From Chrysophaeum taylorii (taxonomy: Eukaryota > Sar > Pelagophyceae > Pelagomonadales > Pelagomonadaceae), in contig JAQMWT010000468.1 of assembly GCA_029834535.1 (NCBI GenBank), positions 1 through 64,000 of the forward strand: a stretch of 64,000 bases of DNA, read 5' to 3'. The notes beneath the pieces were generated by a model, which was not told the DNA's origin, did no database searches, and worked only from the letters and a program-made list of their open reading frames with translations. Each line of letters starts with the position of its first letter. The first letter of the stretch is position 1. The position numbers and the translations under genes were made by a program. Of this stretch, positions 28,299-37,165 are shown piece by piece.

Positions 28299-29219
28299 AT
28301 GGCTGTCCTCGAAAGGCTCCGCACCGAAGCGCCCGAAGTCGTCGTCGAAACCTTGGGCGAGGACGACGCAACCGCGGGCGTCTTGGAGGCGTGCGGCGCG
28401 ACACGACTCGGGCTGAGCGAGAGGCTCGCGCGGTCGGCCGTCGCCGCGTGCCACGGCCTCGACCGCGAGCTGCCGGGCGCGTTGCGGCGGCTTGGCGGTG
28501 GCGAGGCCGTAAACGTCGAGGGCCTCGCGCCGCCCGTGCGCGCAGCCTTCGAGGCCGTGCTGCGAAGCCTCGGGTTGTCCTGCGAGCCGCAGGCCGCCCT
28601 CGGCGGGGACGAGGGGTACCGAGCGGCATCGCCGGCTGACCGTCGCGCGCTCGTCGCGCTCGCCGCGCGCGTCCAGCGGCCCGTGGTCATCGGCCCGGCG
28701 CGCGCGCCAGCCGAAGAAGAACTGTCGGATGATGATGACGAGGAGGGCCCGCGGCCTGCGGGTCAGGAGCCCGATCGACCGGTGGCCGCAAGTAAAACGA
28801 AATCTGACTGTGGCGTGAAGCGAGAGGCCTGGATGATGTCGCCGCCCGCCTCGGGCGAGATCCGGGCGGTTGCTTTCGGCGGCTCTTTTGGCGCCTCGAA
28901 GACCTCGCTGGTCGCGCGCGACGCCGCTCCGGCCGAAATATCTTCGAAGAGTCCGGCGGACGAGGCAGCGGCGGCGGCGGCGCGCGCCGAGCGCGGGCCC
29001 TCGCTCGTCGAACTCCACCAGCAGGAGCAGGCTTCCAAGAAGCTGTCGAAGAAGCAGAAATCGGTGGCGCACGGTCCCCCCTCCAGCTTCCACTGGTCGC
29101 GAGAGGAGATGCAGCGGCCCCGAAAAATGGACGCGGCGGCGGCTGCACAGGTTGTCGCCAACGCCAAGCGGCTCGACAGTCGATTCTCCTCATCGAGCCT
29201 TCAGACGTCCTTTCTCTAA
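28299..29219 (+). CDS. GPALPP-motif (DUF3752) protein
   Basis: 306 aa, ATG at 28299, single exon. The middle has RPVVIGPARAPAEEE followed by an acidic run and REAWMMSPP, and the C-terminus has FHWSREEMQRPRKMDAAAAA and AKRLDSRFSSSSLQTSFL. This is the arrangement of the GPALPP1/DUF3752 family: an IGP-x-x-P motif, an R-x-W-M box, and a C-terminal helical block ending in RFS. The N-terminal ~130 residues are an extra helical region not usual in the family. Function is not established beyond a likely nuclear role. A DNA transposon begins 3 bp after the stop codon, inside what would be the 3' UTR. Confidence 0.65.
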   Translation: MAVLERLRTEAPEVVVETLGEDDATAGVLEACGATRLGLSERLARSAVAACHGLDRELPGALRRLGGGEAVNVEGLAPPVRAAFEAVLRSLGLSCEPQAALGGDEGYRAASPADRRALVALAARVQRPVVIGPARAPAEEELSDDDDEEGPRPAGQEPDRPVAASKTKSDCGVKREAWMMSPPASGEIRAVAFGGSFGASKTSLVARDAAPAEISSKSPADEAAAAAARAERGPSLVELHQQEQASKKLSKKQKSVAHGPPSSFHWSREEMQRPRKMDAAAAAQVVANAKRLDSRFSSSSLQTSFL

Positions 29220-29222
29220 TTA

Positions 29223-30510
29223 CCTGTTAATCTCGAGTTTTTGAAGGGGAAAATATCACCGCGGCAACAAGGTGGGCAACCCGACCCGCAAACCGGCCGA
29301 AACAACGGCCCCCATGGTCCTGTCTTGAAGCCCTGAAGAGCTGGGGTCGAGTGGTGGGGTCGGTCCTCCGATTTGACCGGACCGAAGTTGGCCACTTTCA
29401 GGTGGGGTCTTCCGGTTTTTCAAGGAAAGGATAGTCTCCACGGTCTCCCACGGGTCCCAACGGACCCCCCGACACCTGAACTTCTGTGGTGCTCTGCTAT
29501 GCTTCCGGGTGGACATCCTGGACGCCCAAACAACTTAGTTTATTATTATTTTTAGATGAGGTGCTTGAGTGCCATGGCTCTCACCACGGACTTGAGGTAG
29601 TGTTTAGAGCTCGAATGAGGGAAAACGGCACCCGATGAGCGACCGAGGCGAGCCTGGAGCCGGCAACGTCCTTATCCGCCTGGGCTTTGAGTGTAAATAC
29701 GTCTCCATGGTCGGCTTTCTTCTTCTTTCTCTTGGGTTTTGGTGGCGCGCGGGCGTTCTCATCACCTTGGGGTGCAAGCTTAGCGCGAAGGCTCTCGGGG
29801 AGCCAGGCGAGTTGGATCTTGATGCCGCCGTACTGTGTTTCGAGGTGACGAATGATGGTAATCTTTCAGGTGTCCTGGGTGGTGTACGGTCCGAGGATGT
29901 GGGTCTCGAGCATCTGCTTGATCTTCTCGATCGAGCAGCCGTTGCTGACAGCCTGCTTGAGTTACAAAGTATTGAGCCTGCTTGAGTTACGAAGTATTGA
30001 GCTTCCTCTCGGCGTACGCCTGATCGAGTTTTCCACCCACTTCGCGTCCTCGCCGGAGAGCTTGTTGCAATCGTCCATGATCTTCTCCAGGCCCCGATCG
30101 ATTTCCCCCGGCAGCCAGAACGGACGCCCACTCCCGCGCTCGCCTTCTTGATCCGCAGGCCCCGGCACTCCTCGAGCGGCAACTCCGGCGGCGGTGGCGA
30201 CGCGTGCGCCTTGATCATCTCCTCGCCCCCGGCATCTTTCAGCTTCTTGACCCGCTTTGCGACCGCTGTGTAGCTGACGTCCAACCACGCCGCGTTTTCG
30301 GCCTGCTCCTTTCTAAACGCGCTCTTCATTCCTCCACCACGCGCTATGACTCTCGGATGGCGGCATCGCGGACGAGCTGAGACTTCGTATAGGCTCTGTC
30401 GCCTCAACCTCCCTATTGGCACGCAAACAACCATTGGTGCGCCACGGAGATTTATTATTATTCCAGCAGTATCCTGAAGCCTTCAAAAACTCGAGATTGA
30501 TAATAACAGG
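29223..30510 (-). mobile_element. Pogo/Tc1-like DNA transposon, copy 1 (decayed)
   Basis: 1,288 bp bounded by TA on both sides (29221-29222, 30511-30512). The ends are CCTGTTAATCTCGAGTTTTT and, inverted, CCTGTTATTATCAATCTCGA, each leading into TTTTTGAAGG. Minus-strand frames encode a helix-turn-helix-like start (AENAAWLDVSYTAVAKRVKK) and EKIMDDCNKLSGEDAKWVEN in another frame; a DDE catalytic core is missing. Copy 2 at 37166-38923, inverted, carries the same blocks. TA duplication and a tail resembling pogo/jerky transposases suggest the Tc1/mariner-pogo group. Confidence 0.7.
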
Positions 30511-30679
30511 TATTATAGTTGGTTGTACTGCACTACCCCCAAGAAACGAGAACTTGAAGGCAGCTTCCAACGAACGGAACTGAACGGAATGTTTTTCTTG
30601 TTGTTGTAGCCTTTTCTTCGGGAGTTTCAAGATAGGGTACAGGAAGAAAAAGATCTCCCCAACGCCGAGCGACAGCGCT
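30511..30679. other. MYB gene upstream region
   Basis: 170 bp between the transposon end and the MYB start codon. It has TTCTTGTTGTTG and TTTTCTTC pyrimidine-rich stretches. Nothing else is recognised. Confidence 0.35.
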
Positions 30680-33349
30680 ATGTACCGCGGCGACACCAAG
30701 TCGGGGCGGCATCGGCGGTGGACGAAGCGCGAGGACGAGAAATTGCGGGGCGCCGTCGAGACCGTCGGGACGGAGGACTGGGGCGCCGTGTCCCTGTACT
30801 TGGTAGGGCACGGGCGGTCGGCCGAGCACTGCCAGCAGCGTTGGCAGCGCGTGCTGCGCGAGGGCCTCGTCAAGGGCGCGTTTACCGAGAGCGAAGACGA
30901 GACCATCGTGCAGGCGATGCACGAGGGCGGGCTGACGTGGATGCAGATCGCGGCAAGGATACCGGGACGGATCGGTAAGCAGTGTCGCGAACGGTGGACA
31001 AACCATCTGGATCCGAATCTGAAAAAGGGCTTTTGGACCGAGGAGGAGGACATGATCATGGTCGAGGCCCAGAAGCGCTGGGGCAACGCGTGGACGAAGA
31101 TCGCCGAGCTTTTGCCCGGGCGCGCCGAGAACGCCGTCAAGAACCGGTGGAACTCGGCTTTTCGGCGTAACAACAGCGCCGTATTCGGCAAGCCGCGGTC
31201 GGAGAAGACTTTGGCGGCGGTCGACCAGGCAAGGGCGGCGATGGACGAGATAGATCGGCAGACTCAGATGAGCTACCGAGGGAACCACGCGATCGCGGAG
31301 GTTGTACCGCCCCAGAAACACAGACCGTTCTTGTCGAAAGTCGTCGTCGAGGCACCCTCGCCTGCGGCCGCGTCGTCGTCCCCTCCCCGAGACGACGAGC
31401 GGTACCGCCGCCGCCGCCGCCGGCCTGAAGAGGAAGAGGAGGAGAAGAAGGAAGATCCCCGCATCCTCGCGTCCTCGAGCTTGGACTCGCTTCGAGCAGC
31501 AGCAGCAGCAGCATCAGCGACGGCGGCGAGGGATTGTTACGGGGAGCGCGACGACGCGGGCCTCGGGTTGCTGAGCCTGGCCGTGGCGACCGAAAAAGAG
31601 CTGGACCACGAGGAGGGCGACTTGAGCGGGTATGACGCCTACGACAACCACGTGCGGCGCGCGTCGATCTCGGCCTCGTCGAAGCCGTCCGCCGACGCCC
31701 TCGCGAACAACGACGGAGACGATACGCGTTCCGATCGAATAATGGACGAGGCCAATCGCAAGCGTCGACGGCAGTGGACCGAGGAGGAGGAGGATGGTGT
31801 GGTGGTGGTGGCACCGCCGTACTTCCCCGCGCAAAAGAGGCCGACGACCTCATCGATCGGGACGTGGCCTCCGGCGCCCGGCTTGATCACGGCGCAGACG
31901 GCGATGGAGCGCCATCCCGAGATCAGGAACCACAATCAACTCAAGGAATTGGCGAGGGTCAAGGTGCGGCGTCCGGCGATGGGGCGCGCCTCGGGCTGCG
32001 ATGTCTTCGTCTACGACGAGCGCGTCGTCGCCGAGCTCGCCGCGTCGCTCGAATCGCCAAATAGGACGACGACCTGGGCGCCGCCGCCGGGCAAGCTGAC
32101 GATGAAGATGGCGATGGACAAGTATCCCCAGATTCGGCATCGCGACCAACTCAAGCACCTCCCTCGTGACGTGATCCGCCGCCCGACGATCGGTCGCGCG
32201 GCCGCGTGCAACGTCGTCGTCTACGACGCCGCAGACGTCGAGCGGCTCGTCGCCGACCTCCACCGCGCGCCGCGGGCATCCCCCGCGCCAGCCGATCCGG
32301 CGTCGTGGAAGCCCCCCCGGGGGGGCTTCCTCACGCTCCAGATGGCCATGGACGCGTACCCCGCGATCAAGAACCGCAAGCAGCTCGCGGGCGTCCGGGG
32401 CGTCGAAAAGGTCCGAAGACCCGCGATCGGGCGCGCGAGCGGCTGCGAGATCACGGTGTACCCCGAAAATGCCGTCGCCCAAGTTGCCGCCCGCCTCACC
32501 CAGGAACCAACTCCCGACGTCGTCTACACCAACCCGAACGACTGGGCCCCGCCCCAAGGCAAGCTCACGACCAAGATGGCGATGGACGAGTACCCGCAGA
32601 TTCGCCATCACGACCAGCTCCGCCACCTCCAAAAAACCAAGATACGCAGACCGACCATGGGCCGATTCGCCGCGTGCAGCATCGTCGTCTACGACGAGAT
32701 CGACATCGCCGAGCTCGCCCAGGACCTCGATCGGCGTCGCCGCGCCGGTGCCTCGACCCGCGTCGAACCCGCCGACGACGATCCCCTCTGGACGCCGCCC
32801 GACGGCAAGCTGACGGCGGTCGAGGCCATGAAGCGCTACCCGATGATCCGCAATCACAATCAGCTCCGCCACCTCCCGCGCACCAAGGTCCGCCGACCGG
32901 CCTCTGGCCGCGCCAGCGGCTGCAACATGTGGGTCTACGACGACCGCGACGTCCGCGCTTTCGCGCGAGACCTCGAAATCAGAACAGTCTCTGTCAAGTC
33001 TTCGTCTTTCGACGAAGCTTACGACCTCGTCAAGGAAGATCCGTTCAAGTACATGGACGAGGAAGAACTCCAGCTCGACCACAGACGAAAGCGCGACGAC
33101 GATGGCGCGCCGTCGCCCGCCGACGACCAACTCCGAAACTTCAAAGTGGAAGATCGGCCGACGCGTATCTTCGAGTCTCCGTTTATCAACGACGACGACG
33201 ACGACGACGACCATTTAGTCCGCCGCGTCGAGCCACCACCAGCCGAAGATGATCTCATGTTGAGCTGCGACGAGGACGACCCGAGTCCCGCCTCGCGCGC
33301 CCCATTCAACCATAATGACATACCTGTCTACCAAGGCCCCGAAGACTGA
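30680..33349 (+). CDS. Three-repeat MYB protein with five novel C-terminal repeats
   Basis: 889 aa, single exon. Residues about 12-160 are three MYB DNA-binding repeats (RWTKREDEKLRGAVETVG; GAFTESEDETIVQAM with GRIGKQCRERWTNHLDPNLK; GFWTEEEDMIMVEA with GRAENAVKNRWNS), as in 3R-MYB cell-cycle regulators. After an acidic, Arg-rich linker come five copies of a ~65-residue unit starting at Trp396, 466, 543, 622 and 704. The pattern is W-x-PP-x-GKLT, then AM-x-x-YP-x-IR-x-x-x-QL, then RRP-x-x-GRA-x-xC, then VYD and LA-x-x-L. I do not recognise this repeat; the helix-rich start followed by RRP...VYD resembles a winged-helix-like or MerR-like DNA-binding unit (inference). An acidic tail follows. Confidence 0.85.
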   Translation: MYRGDTKSGRHRRWTKREDEKLRGAVETVGTEDWGAVSLYLVGHGRSAEHCQQRWQRVLREGLVKGAFTESEDETIVQAMHEGGLTWMQIAARIPGRIGKQCRERWTNHLDPNLKKGFWTEEEDMIMVEAQKRWGNAWTKIAELLPGRAENAVKNRWNSAFRRNNSAVFGKPRSEKTLAAVDQARAAMDEIDRQTQMSYRGNHAIAEVVPPQKHRPFLSKVVVEAPSPAAASSSPPRDDERYRRRRRRPEEEEEEKKEDPRILASSSLDSLRAAAAAASATAARDCYGERDDAGLGLLSLAVATEKELDHEEGDLSGYDAYDNHVRRASISASSKPSADALANNDGDDTRSDRIMDEANRKRRRQWTEEEEDGVVVVAPPYFPAQKRPTTSSIGTWPPAPGLITAQTAMERHPEIRNHNQLKELARVKVRRPAMGRASGCDVFVYDERVVAELAASLESPNRTTTWAPPPGKLTMKMAMDKYPQIRHRDQLKHLPRDVIRRPTIGRAAACNVVVYDAADVERLVADLHRAPRASPAPADPASWKPPRGGFLTLQMAMDAYPAIKNRKQLAGVRGVEKVRRPAIGRASGCEITVYPENAVAQVAARLTQEPTPDVVYTNPNDWAPPQGKLTTKMAMDEYPQIRHHDQLRHLQKTKIRRPTMGRFAACSIVVYDEIDIAELAQDLDRRRRAGASTRVEPADDDPLWTPPDGKLTAVEAMKRYPMIRNHNQLRHLPRTKVRRPASGRASGCNMWVYDDRDVRAFARDLEIRTVSVKSSSFDEAYDLVKEDPFKYMDEEELQLDHRRKRDDDGAPSPADDQLRNFKVEDRPTRIFESPFINDDDDDDDHLVRRVEPPPAEDDLMLSCDEDDPSPASRAPFNHNDIPVYQGPED

Positions 33350-34064
33350 CTGAATGCGTTGGTGGTTGTTCTCCGGACAATGACGCGACGATGCGCCAAG
33401 AATACAACGACAGCACCACCACCGCGAACCCTTCCAAGATCGCCGTCGGCTTCAATTCACTCACATTCATTCGTTCATTCAAACACGGACCCCTTTTGCG
33501 CGTGTATTCAATCATTCATTCATTCATTCATTCGCCCTATCATCGTCATCGGCTTTGTTCGTTCGTTCGTTCGTTCGTTCGTTCGGACCCCCGTATGTCA
33601 TCTCAAGCCCGCCCCAAGATGTGTCGGCCGTGTTGTGGAAAGCTCCCCCCGGCCGAGTTGGGTGGTAATACGCCGCATATTGGAGGGCCCTTTCTACGAC
33701 GAAGTCCTCACGGTTGGTTGGTTGGTGAGTGTTTTGATTCGAAGGAAGGAAGGAAGGAAGGAAGGAAGGAGGACGGTCGGCACTTCTTAAGCACAGTGGT
33801 ATACATACCGTCATGATGATGAAGATGATGGTGGTGGTGCGACGAGGACACAAGAAGGTCCGAAGAGTGGTGGTGGTGGCCTCCTCGGTCGCGCGGCGGC
33901 GGCGGGTGCATTTCATTCGTAATTCCTTCCTTCCTTCCTCCCCGCTGGTCGATTCAAGTTTGGAGCGAGCAGCGGCGAAAGGAAGGACATACAAAGATAA
34001 AGTTCGGCTTGGGCTTGGTTGGTGGCGGTGGTAGCTGGGGCTCGGTCGGTTATAGAGAAAGTAG
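33350..34064. repeat. Intergenic with tetranucleotide arrays
   Basis: 700 bp between convergent genes. Holds (CATT)n at about 33511-33533, (TTCG)n at about 33556-33586, (AAGG)n at about 33741-33771 and (TTCC)n at about 33923-33938, plus GGTGGTGGT runs. ORFs across this block are artefacts of the repeats. Confidence 0.8.
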
Positions 34065-37019
34065 CTAGACGTCGTCGACGGCCGGCGGGTCGAGCCTGGC
34101 TCGGAGGTAGCGGAGGAGGTGATTCTCGATGCCGAGGACCTTGTCGGTAAAGTGGTAGGTCCCGTGGCCACCCCCCGGAATTTCGACGTACTCGTGGTAG
34201 CCCGTTTCGCCGGGCGGTCGCGCGGCCAGGAGTTGGGCGTAGAGGGTTTGCGTCTGCTCGAGGGCGACCTGAGGGTCGGCGGTGCCGTGCGTGAGCCAGA
34301 AGGGCGGCGTCGCTTTGGTGATGAAGGTCGCCGGGGTCGCCTTGCGGAGGCGGTCGGGGTTGACTTGGAGGCCGTGGCCCATAAAGAGCGATTCGGGCGA
34401 GGAGTCCTCGTCGTGCGCTTCGGCAAATAGCCAGCGGCGCTCGCGGGCGAGCATCTCGTCGAGCATGTCGAACCTCGAGGGCGGAAACAAGGCGACGACG
34501 CACGAGACGTCGGTGGAGAGATGGGGAAAGTCGCCGAGGTCGCCGAGGAGCTCGCGCTTGAGGGTGGGGTCTTCCTCGTAGCCGGAGAGCGCGCCGATCA
34601 TCGACGAGAACCAGCCTCCCGAAGAATCGCCAAAGGCGCAGATACGGTCGGGGTCGACGTTGAGGGTCGCGGCGTTGCCCTTGAGCACGCGGATCGCCGC
34701 GGCGATGTCGTGGAGCGCGTTGGGAAAGGTCCCGCCCTCGTGCGAGCCGCGGCGCTCGGCTTGGGCGATCACGTAGCCGAGCTTGACCAGACGATAGGGG
34801 ATAGGTCGCGTCTCGGCGTATCCAAAAAAAGCGTCGCCGTTGATAGCGAGGAGACAGGGTCTCGCGGGACCGTGCCATTCCTCGTCGTGCCAGACGCGGA
34901 CGTGCATCTTGCGGTTTGGGAGCTCGTGGGAGACGAGGACTGTCTGCTGGACGCGCCGGCCGGATTTTCTGTCGGCGGCGTCGTCGATCGGCGGGAGACC
35001 CCAGTCGAACGTGCACTCCATGCCCTCGTAGTACCCGAGGACGCGGTAGTACCGAATGGTGAGTTCGTTGCGGAGGATGGCGGTCAACGGCCGGCCGGCG
35101 GGGTCCCGGCGCTCGCACAGCATCGCCTTGAACCGCTCGAGCATCGGCCGTTCCGCGTTTTTCTTCGAGTCGCGTTTCGCGCGCCACTGCGATACGAGAC
35201 GCGCCGCCGTCAACGAGTCCAAACCCAGGGCCGACGTCAGGTCGGCCGCGTTCTTGCCGGATTCGAGATACCGGGCGACTTGGACGCGCAGGCTGCGATC
35301 GCCGCCCTTGTGGGACCACGCCTTGCGCGGCCATATCCACTCGGTCGGCCAATACGCGATCGTCTCCTTCTTTTCTTCGTCTCCTTCGAGGAGGTCGTCG
35401 TCCGCATCGTCGAGGCGATGCGCGAGCAGGGTCTCGGCTTTCGCGCGGATCACGACACCCTTCACCGACTTGGGGAGAGCCGGGTCGCCGCGGTCGGGTT
35501 CGAGCGTCGCGACGCGAGCCGCGCGTCCGTATTCCGGCTGCCGCGCGTTGACGTCGTCGACGGCTCGACGGAGGTGGTCCTTCGTGCGCTGGGTGGCAGA
35601 CCCGAGGAGCTCGGCGACCAAAACGGGACGCGCCCGCTGTTGGCCCAGCAGCACGAAAGCGGAAACCTCGGGCGTGCCGAGGAGCGCCTCGGCGAGCTGC
35701 GCCTCGTAAGCGAGCGGGTTGATCATCTCGCCCGTGCTCAAGAGGAGCGTGTCGTCGCGGCGCATCATAAATCGGAGACCCTTCGTCCCGCCGCCCGTCG
35801 TGGTCCAGCTGAATATATCGCCCGTGCGGTGCCAGCCGTCCGCGCCACACTTCCCAGGAACGAGCGCGCCGTCCCGCAGGTAGCCCGGGCTCGACCCGCC
35901 GCAACCGCCGAGCAGGAGCTCGCCGTCGTCCGACAGCGCGACCTCGACAACCTGGTGCCACGGCGGCATCATGATGGCGAGCTCATCGGGCGCGGCACCT
36001 GGTACCGTCAAGAGCTGCATGCCCGGGGCCTCGGTCTGGCCGTAGTGCGTCTGCACGCGAACCCCCGCGCTCGCGAGGCGCCTCGCGACCGCGGCTGGCA
36101 ACGGCGCGCCGCCGCTGCGCACGGCCGCGCACGCAGCCATGGGTGCCAGCTCTTCCACCGAAAACGTCGAGAGGTCTTGCATGATGAAGGGCACCGTGTC
36201 GACCGTCGTCGGCTCGAGATCCCCGCAGGCAGCGAGCAAGAGGGCGGCCGTCACGGGCGTCTCGGCGTCGCCAAGCGTCGCGACGCCGACGCCGCGCGCC
36301 AACGGCAACAAAAAGTTCTGGAACGTCATCAGGACGTGGAAGTTGGGGAGGAAGCACAGCGTCGACCGCATCTCCTCCGTCGGAAACACGAAATTCTGCA
36401 CCGTCCACATGAGTGTCGCGTTCGTGTGCGCGACCGGCTTGGGCCGGCTAGTCGACCCCGACGTGAACAGCACGAGCGCAATGTCCTCCGGCGTCGACGC
36501 ACACCGCTGCTCGGACGGCGGCGGCGTCACCACAGTCGTGTCCGCCAACTTGAGCACGGGCACCGAAAACGCCTTGGCGATCTCGTGGTACGGCGCGCCG
36601 ACGATCAACGCTCCGCAGCCCGCGTCGGAAACGCCGCCCACGAGCGTCGCCGTCGGTTGCCGCCAGTTCAATATCACCGGCGCGGCACAAATCCGCTGCA
36701 CTGCCACCAGAGCGACGAAAAAATCCATGTTCCCCTTGGCAAGAAACGCGATGCGCTTCACATCCCCGAAAATGCTCCACAATATCCGACTTTGGTAAGC
36801 GACCGCTGTCTCCAAGCCGGCGTACGACCAGATGGTCTCGACGCCTTTGCCATACGTCCACACCCTCGCGACCGTCGCATCGGGCGTCGTCGCCGCGCGC
36901 GCGCTCAGCTGCGCGGGGAAGTCCTTCGACGCACCTGGGATCACGCACATCTCCGGACTTTGCGTCATCCGTGCGTAGTTTACTAAAAACGTGTGTACGC
37001 CCAGTATGTCCACGAACAA
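34065..37019 (-). CDS. NRPS-like adenylation-thiolation-alpha/beta-hydrolase protein
   Basis: 984 aa, single exon. An acyl-adenylation domain fills residues about 30-520, with the P-loop LFTSGSTSRPKPV near 187, THYGQTEAPG, and WHRTGDIF. A carrier domain follows with LGLDSLTAA, whose Ser (about 602) would take phosphopantetheine. The C-terminal third is an alpha/beta-hydrolase of the esterase/lipase-3 type: nucleophile GDSSGGW at about 798, Asp in HGTADPQV near 910, and His in GGGHGTYHF near 951. Such a protein would activate a carboxylic acid, load it on the carrier and release it by hydrolysis or transesterification. Substrate is unknown. The usual terminal domains in this class are reductase or thioesterase; a BD-FAE/lipase-like domain is unusual. 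The start may be the ATG at 37019 or MTQSPEM 17 codons in. Confidence 0.85.
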   Translation of the reverse strand: MFVDILGVHTFLVNYARMTQSPEMCVIPGASKDFPAQLSARAATTPDATVARVWTYGKGVETIWSYAGLETAVAYQSRILWSIFGDVKRIAFLAKGNMDFFVALVAVQRICAAPVILNWRQPTATLVGGVSDAGCGALIVGAPYHEIAKAFSVPVLKLADTTVVTPPPSEQRCASTPEDIALVLFTSGSTSRPKPVAHTNATLMWTVQNFVFPTEEMRSTLCFLPNFHVLMTFQNFLLPLARGVGVATLGDAETPVTAALLLAACGDLEPTTVDTVPFIMQDLSTFSVEELAPMAACAAVRSGGAPLPAAVARRLASAGVRVQTHYGQTEAPGMQLLTVPGAAPDELAIMMPPWHQVVEVALSDDGELLLGGCGGSSPGYLRDGALVPGKCGADGWHRTGDIFSWTTTGGGTKGLRFMMRRDDTLLLSTGEMINPLAYEAQLAEALLGTPEVSAFVLLGQQRARPVLVAELLGSATQRTKDHLRRAVDDVNARQPEYGRAARVATLEPDRGDPALPKSVKGVVIRAKAETLLAHRLDDADDDLLEGDEEKKETIAYWPTEWIWPRKAWSHKGGDRSLRVQVARYLESGKNAADLTSALGLDSLTAARLVSQWRAKRDSKKNAERPMLERFKAMLCERRDPAGRPLTAILRNELTIRYYRVLGYYEGMECTFDWGLPPIDDAADRKSGRRVQQTVLVSHELPNRKMHVRVWHDEEWHGPARPCLLAINGDAFFGYAETRPIPYRLVKLGYVIAQAERRGSHEGGTFPNALHDIAAAIRVLKGNAATLNVDPDRICAFGDSSGGWFSSMIGALSGYEEDPTLKRELLGDLGDFPHLSTDVSCVVALFPPSRFDMLDEMLARERRWLFAEAHDEDSSPESLFMGHGLQVNPDRLRKATPATFITKATPPFWLTHGTADPQVALEQTQTLYAQLLAARPPGETGYHEYVEIPGGGHGTYHFTDKVLGIENHLLRYLRARLDPPAVDDV

Positions 37020-37165
37020 AAAAGATCGCGCTCATGCGTGAGTGTCTTTAAAGGTCGACTGACTGCTAACAGGGGGGGTCGAGGGGGGTGTGAGTCAGTT
37101 GCGGTTATCCATCGAATCTCGAACCCTAACTGATTCGAAACTCGCGTTTTCCTACTCTTCCGTCA
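37020..37165. repeat. Diverged TCTTTAAA-GTCGACTG unit near NRPS-like promoter
   Basis: About 37043-37085 reads GTCTTTAAAGGTCGACTGAC then GGGGGG and GTGTGAG, a single altered copy of the repeat clustered at 10.1-12.6 kb. It lies just upstream of the NRPS-like start. Confidence 0.6.

Noticed and set aside
31850-33214. 454-aa minus-strand ORF across the MYB repeat region
   Set aside because: Its internal repetition only mirrors the five repeats on the coding strand.
33913-35961. 682-aa minus-strand ORF overlapping the NRPS-like gene
   Set aside because: It is Arg/Pro-rich and out of frame with the adenylation-carrier-hydrolase reading frame; a GC-driven artefact.
34521-36986. 821-aa plus-strand ORF
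   Set aside because: It is the antisense shadow of the NRPS-like gene; its composition is Arg/Val/His-biased with no domain, while the minus strand has complete catalytic motifs.
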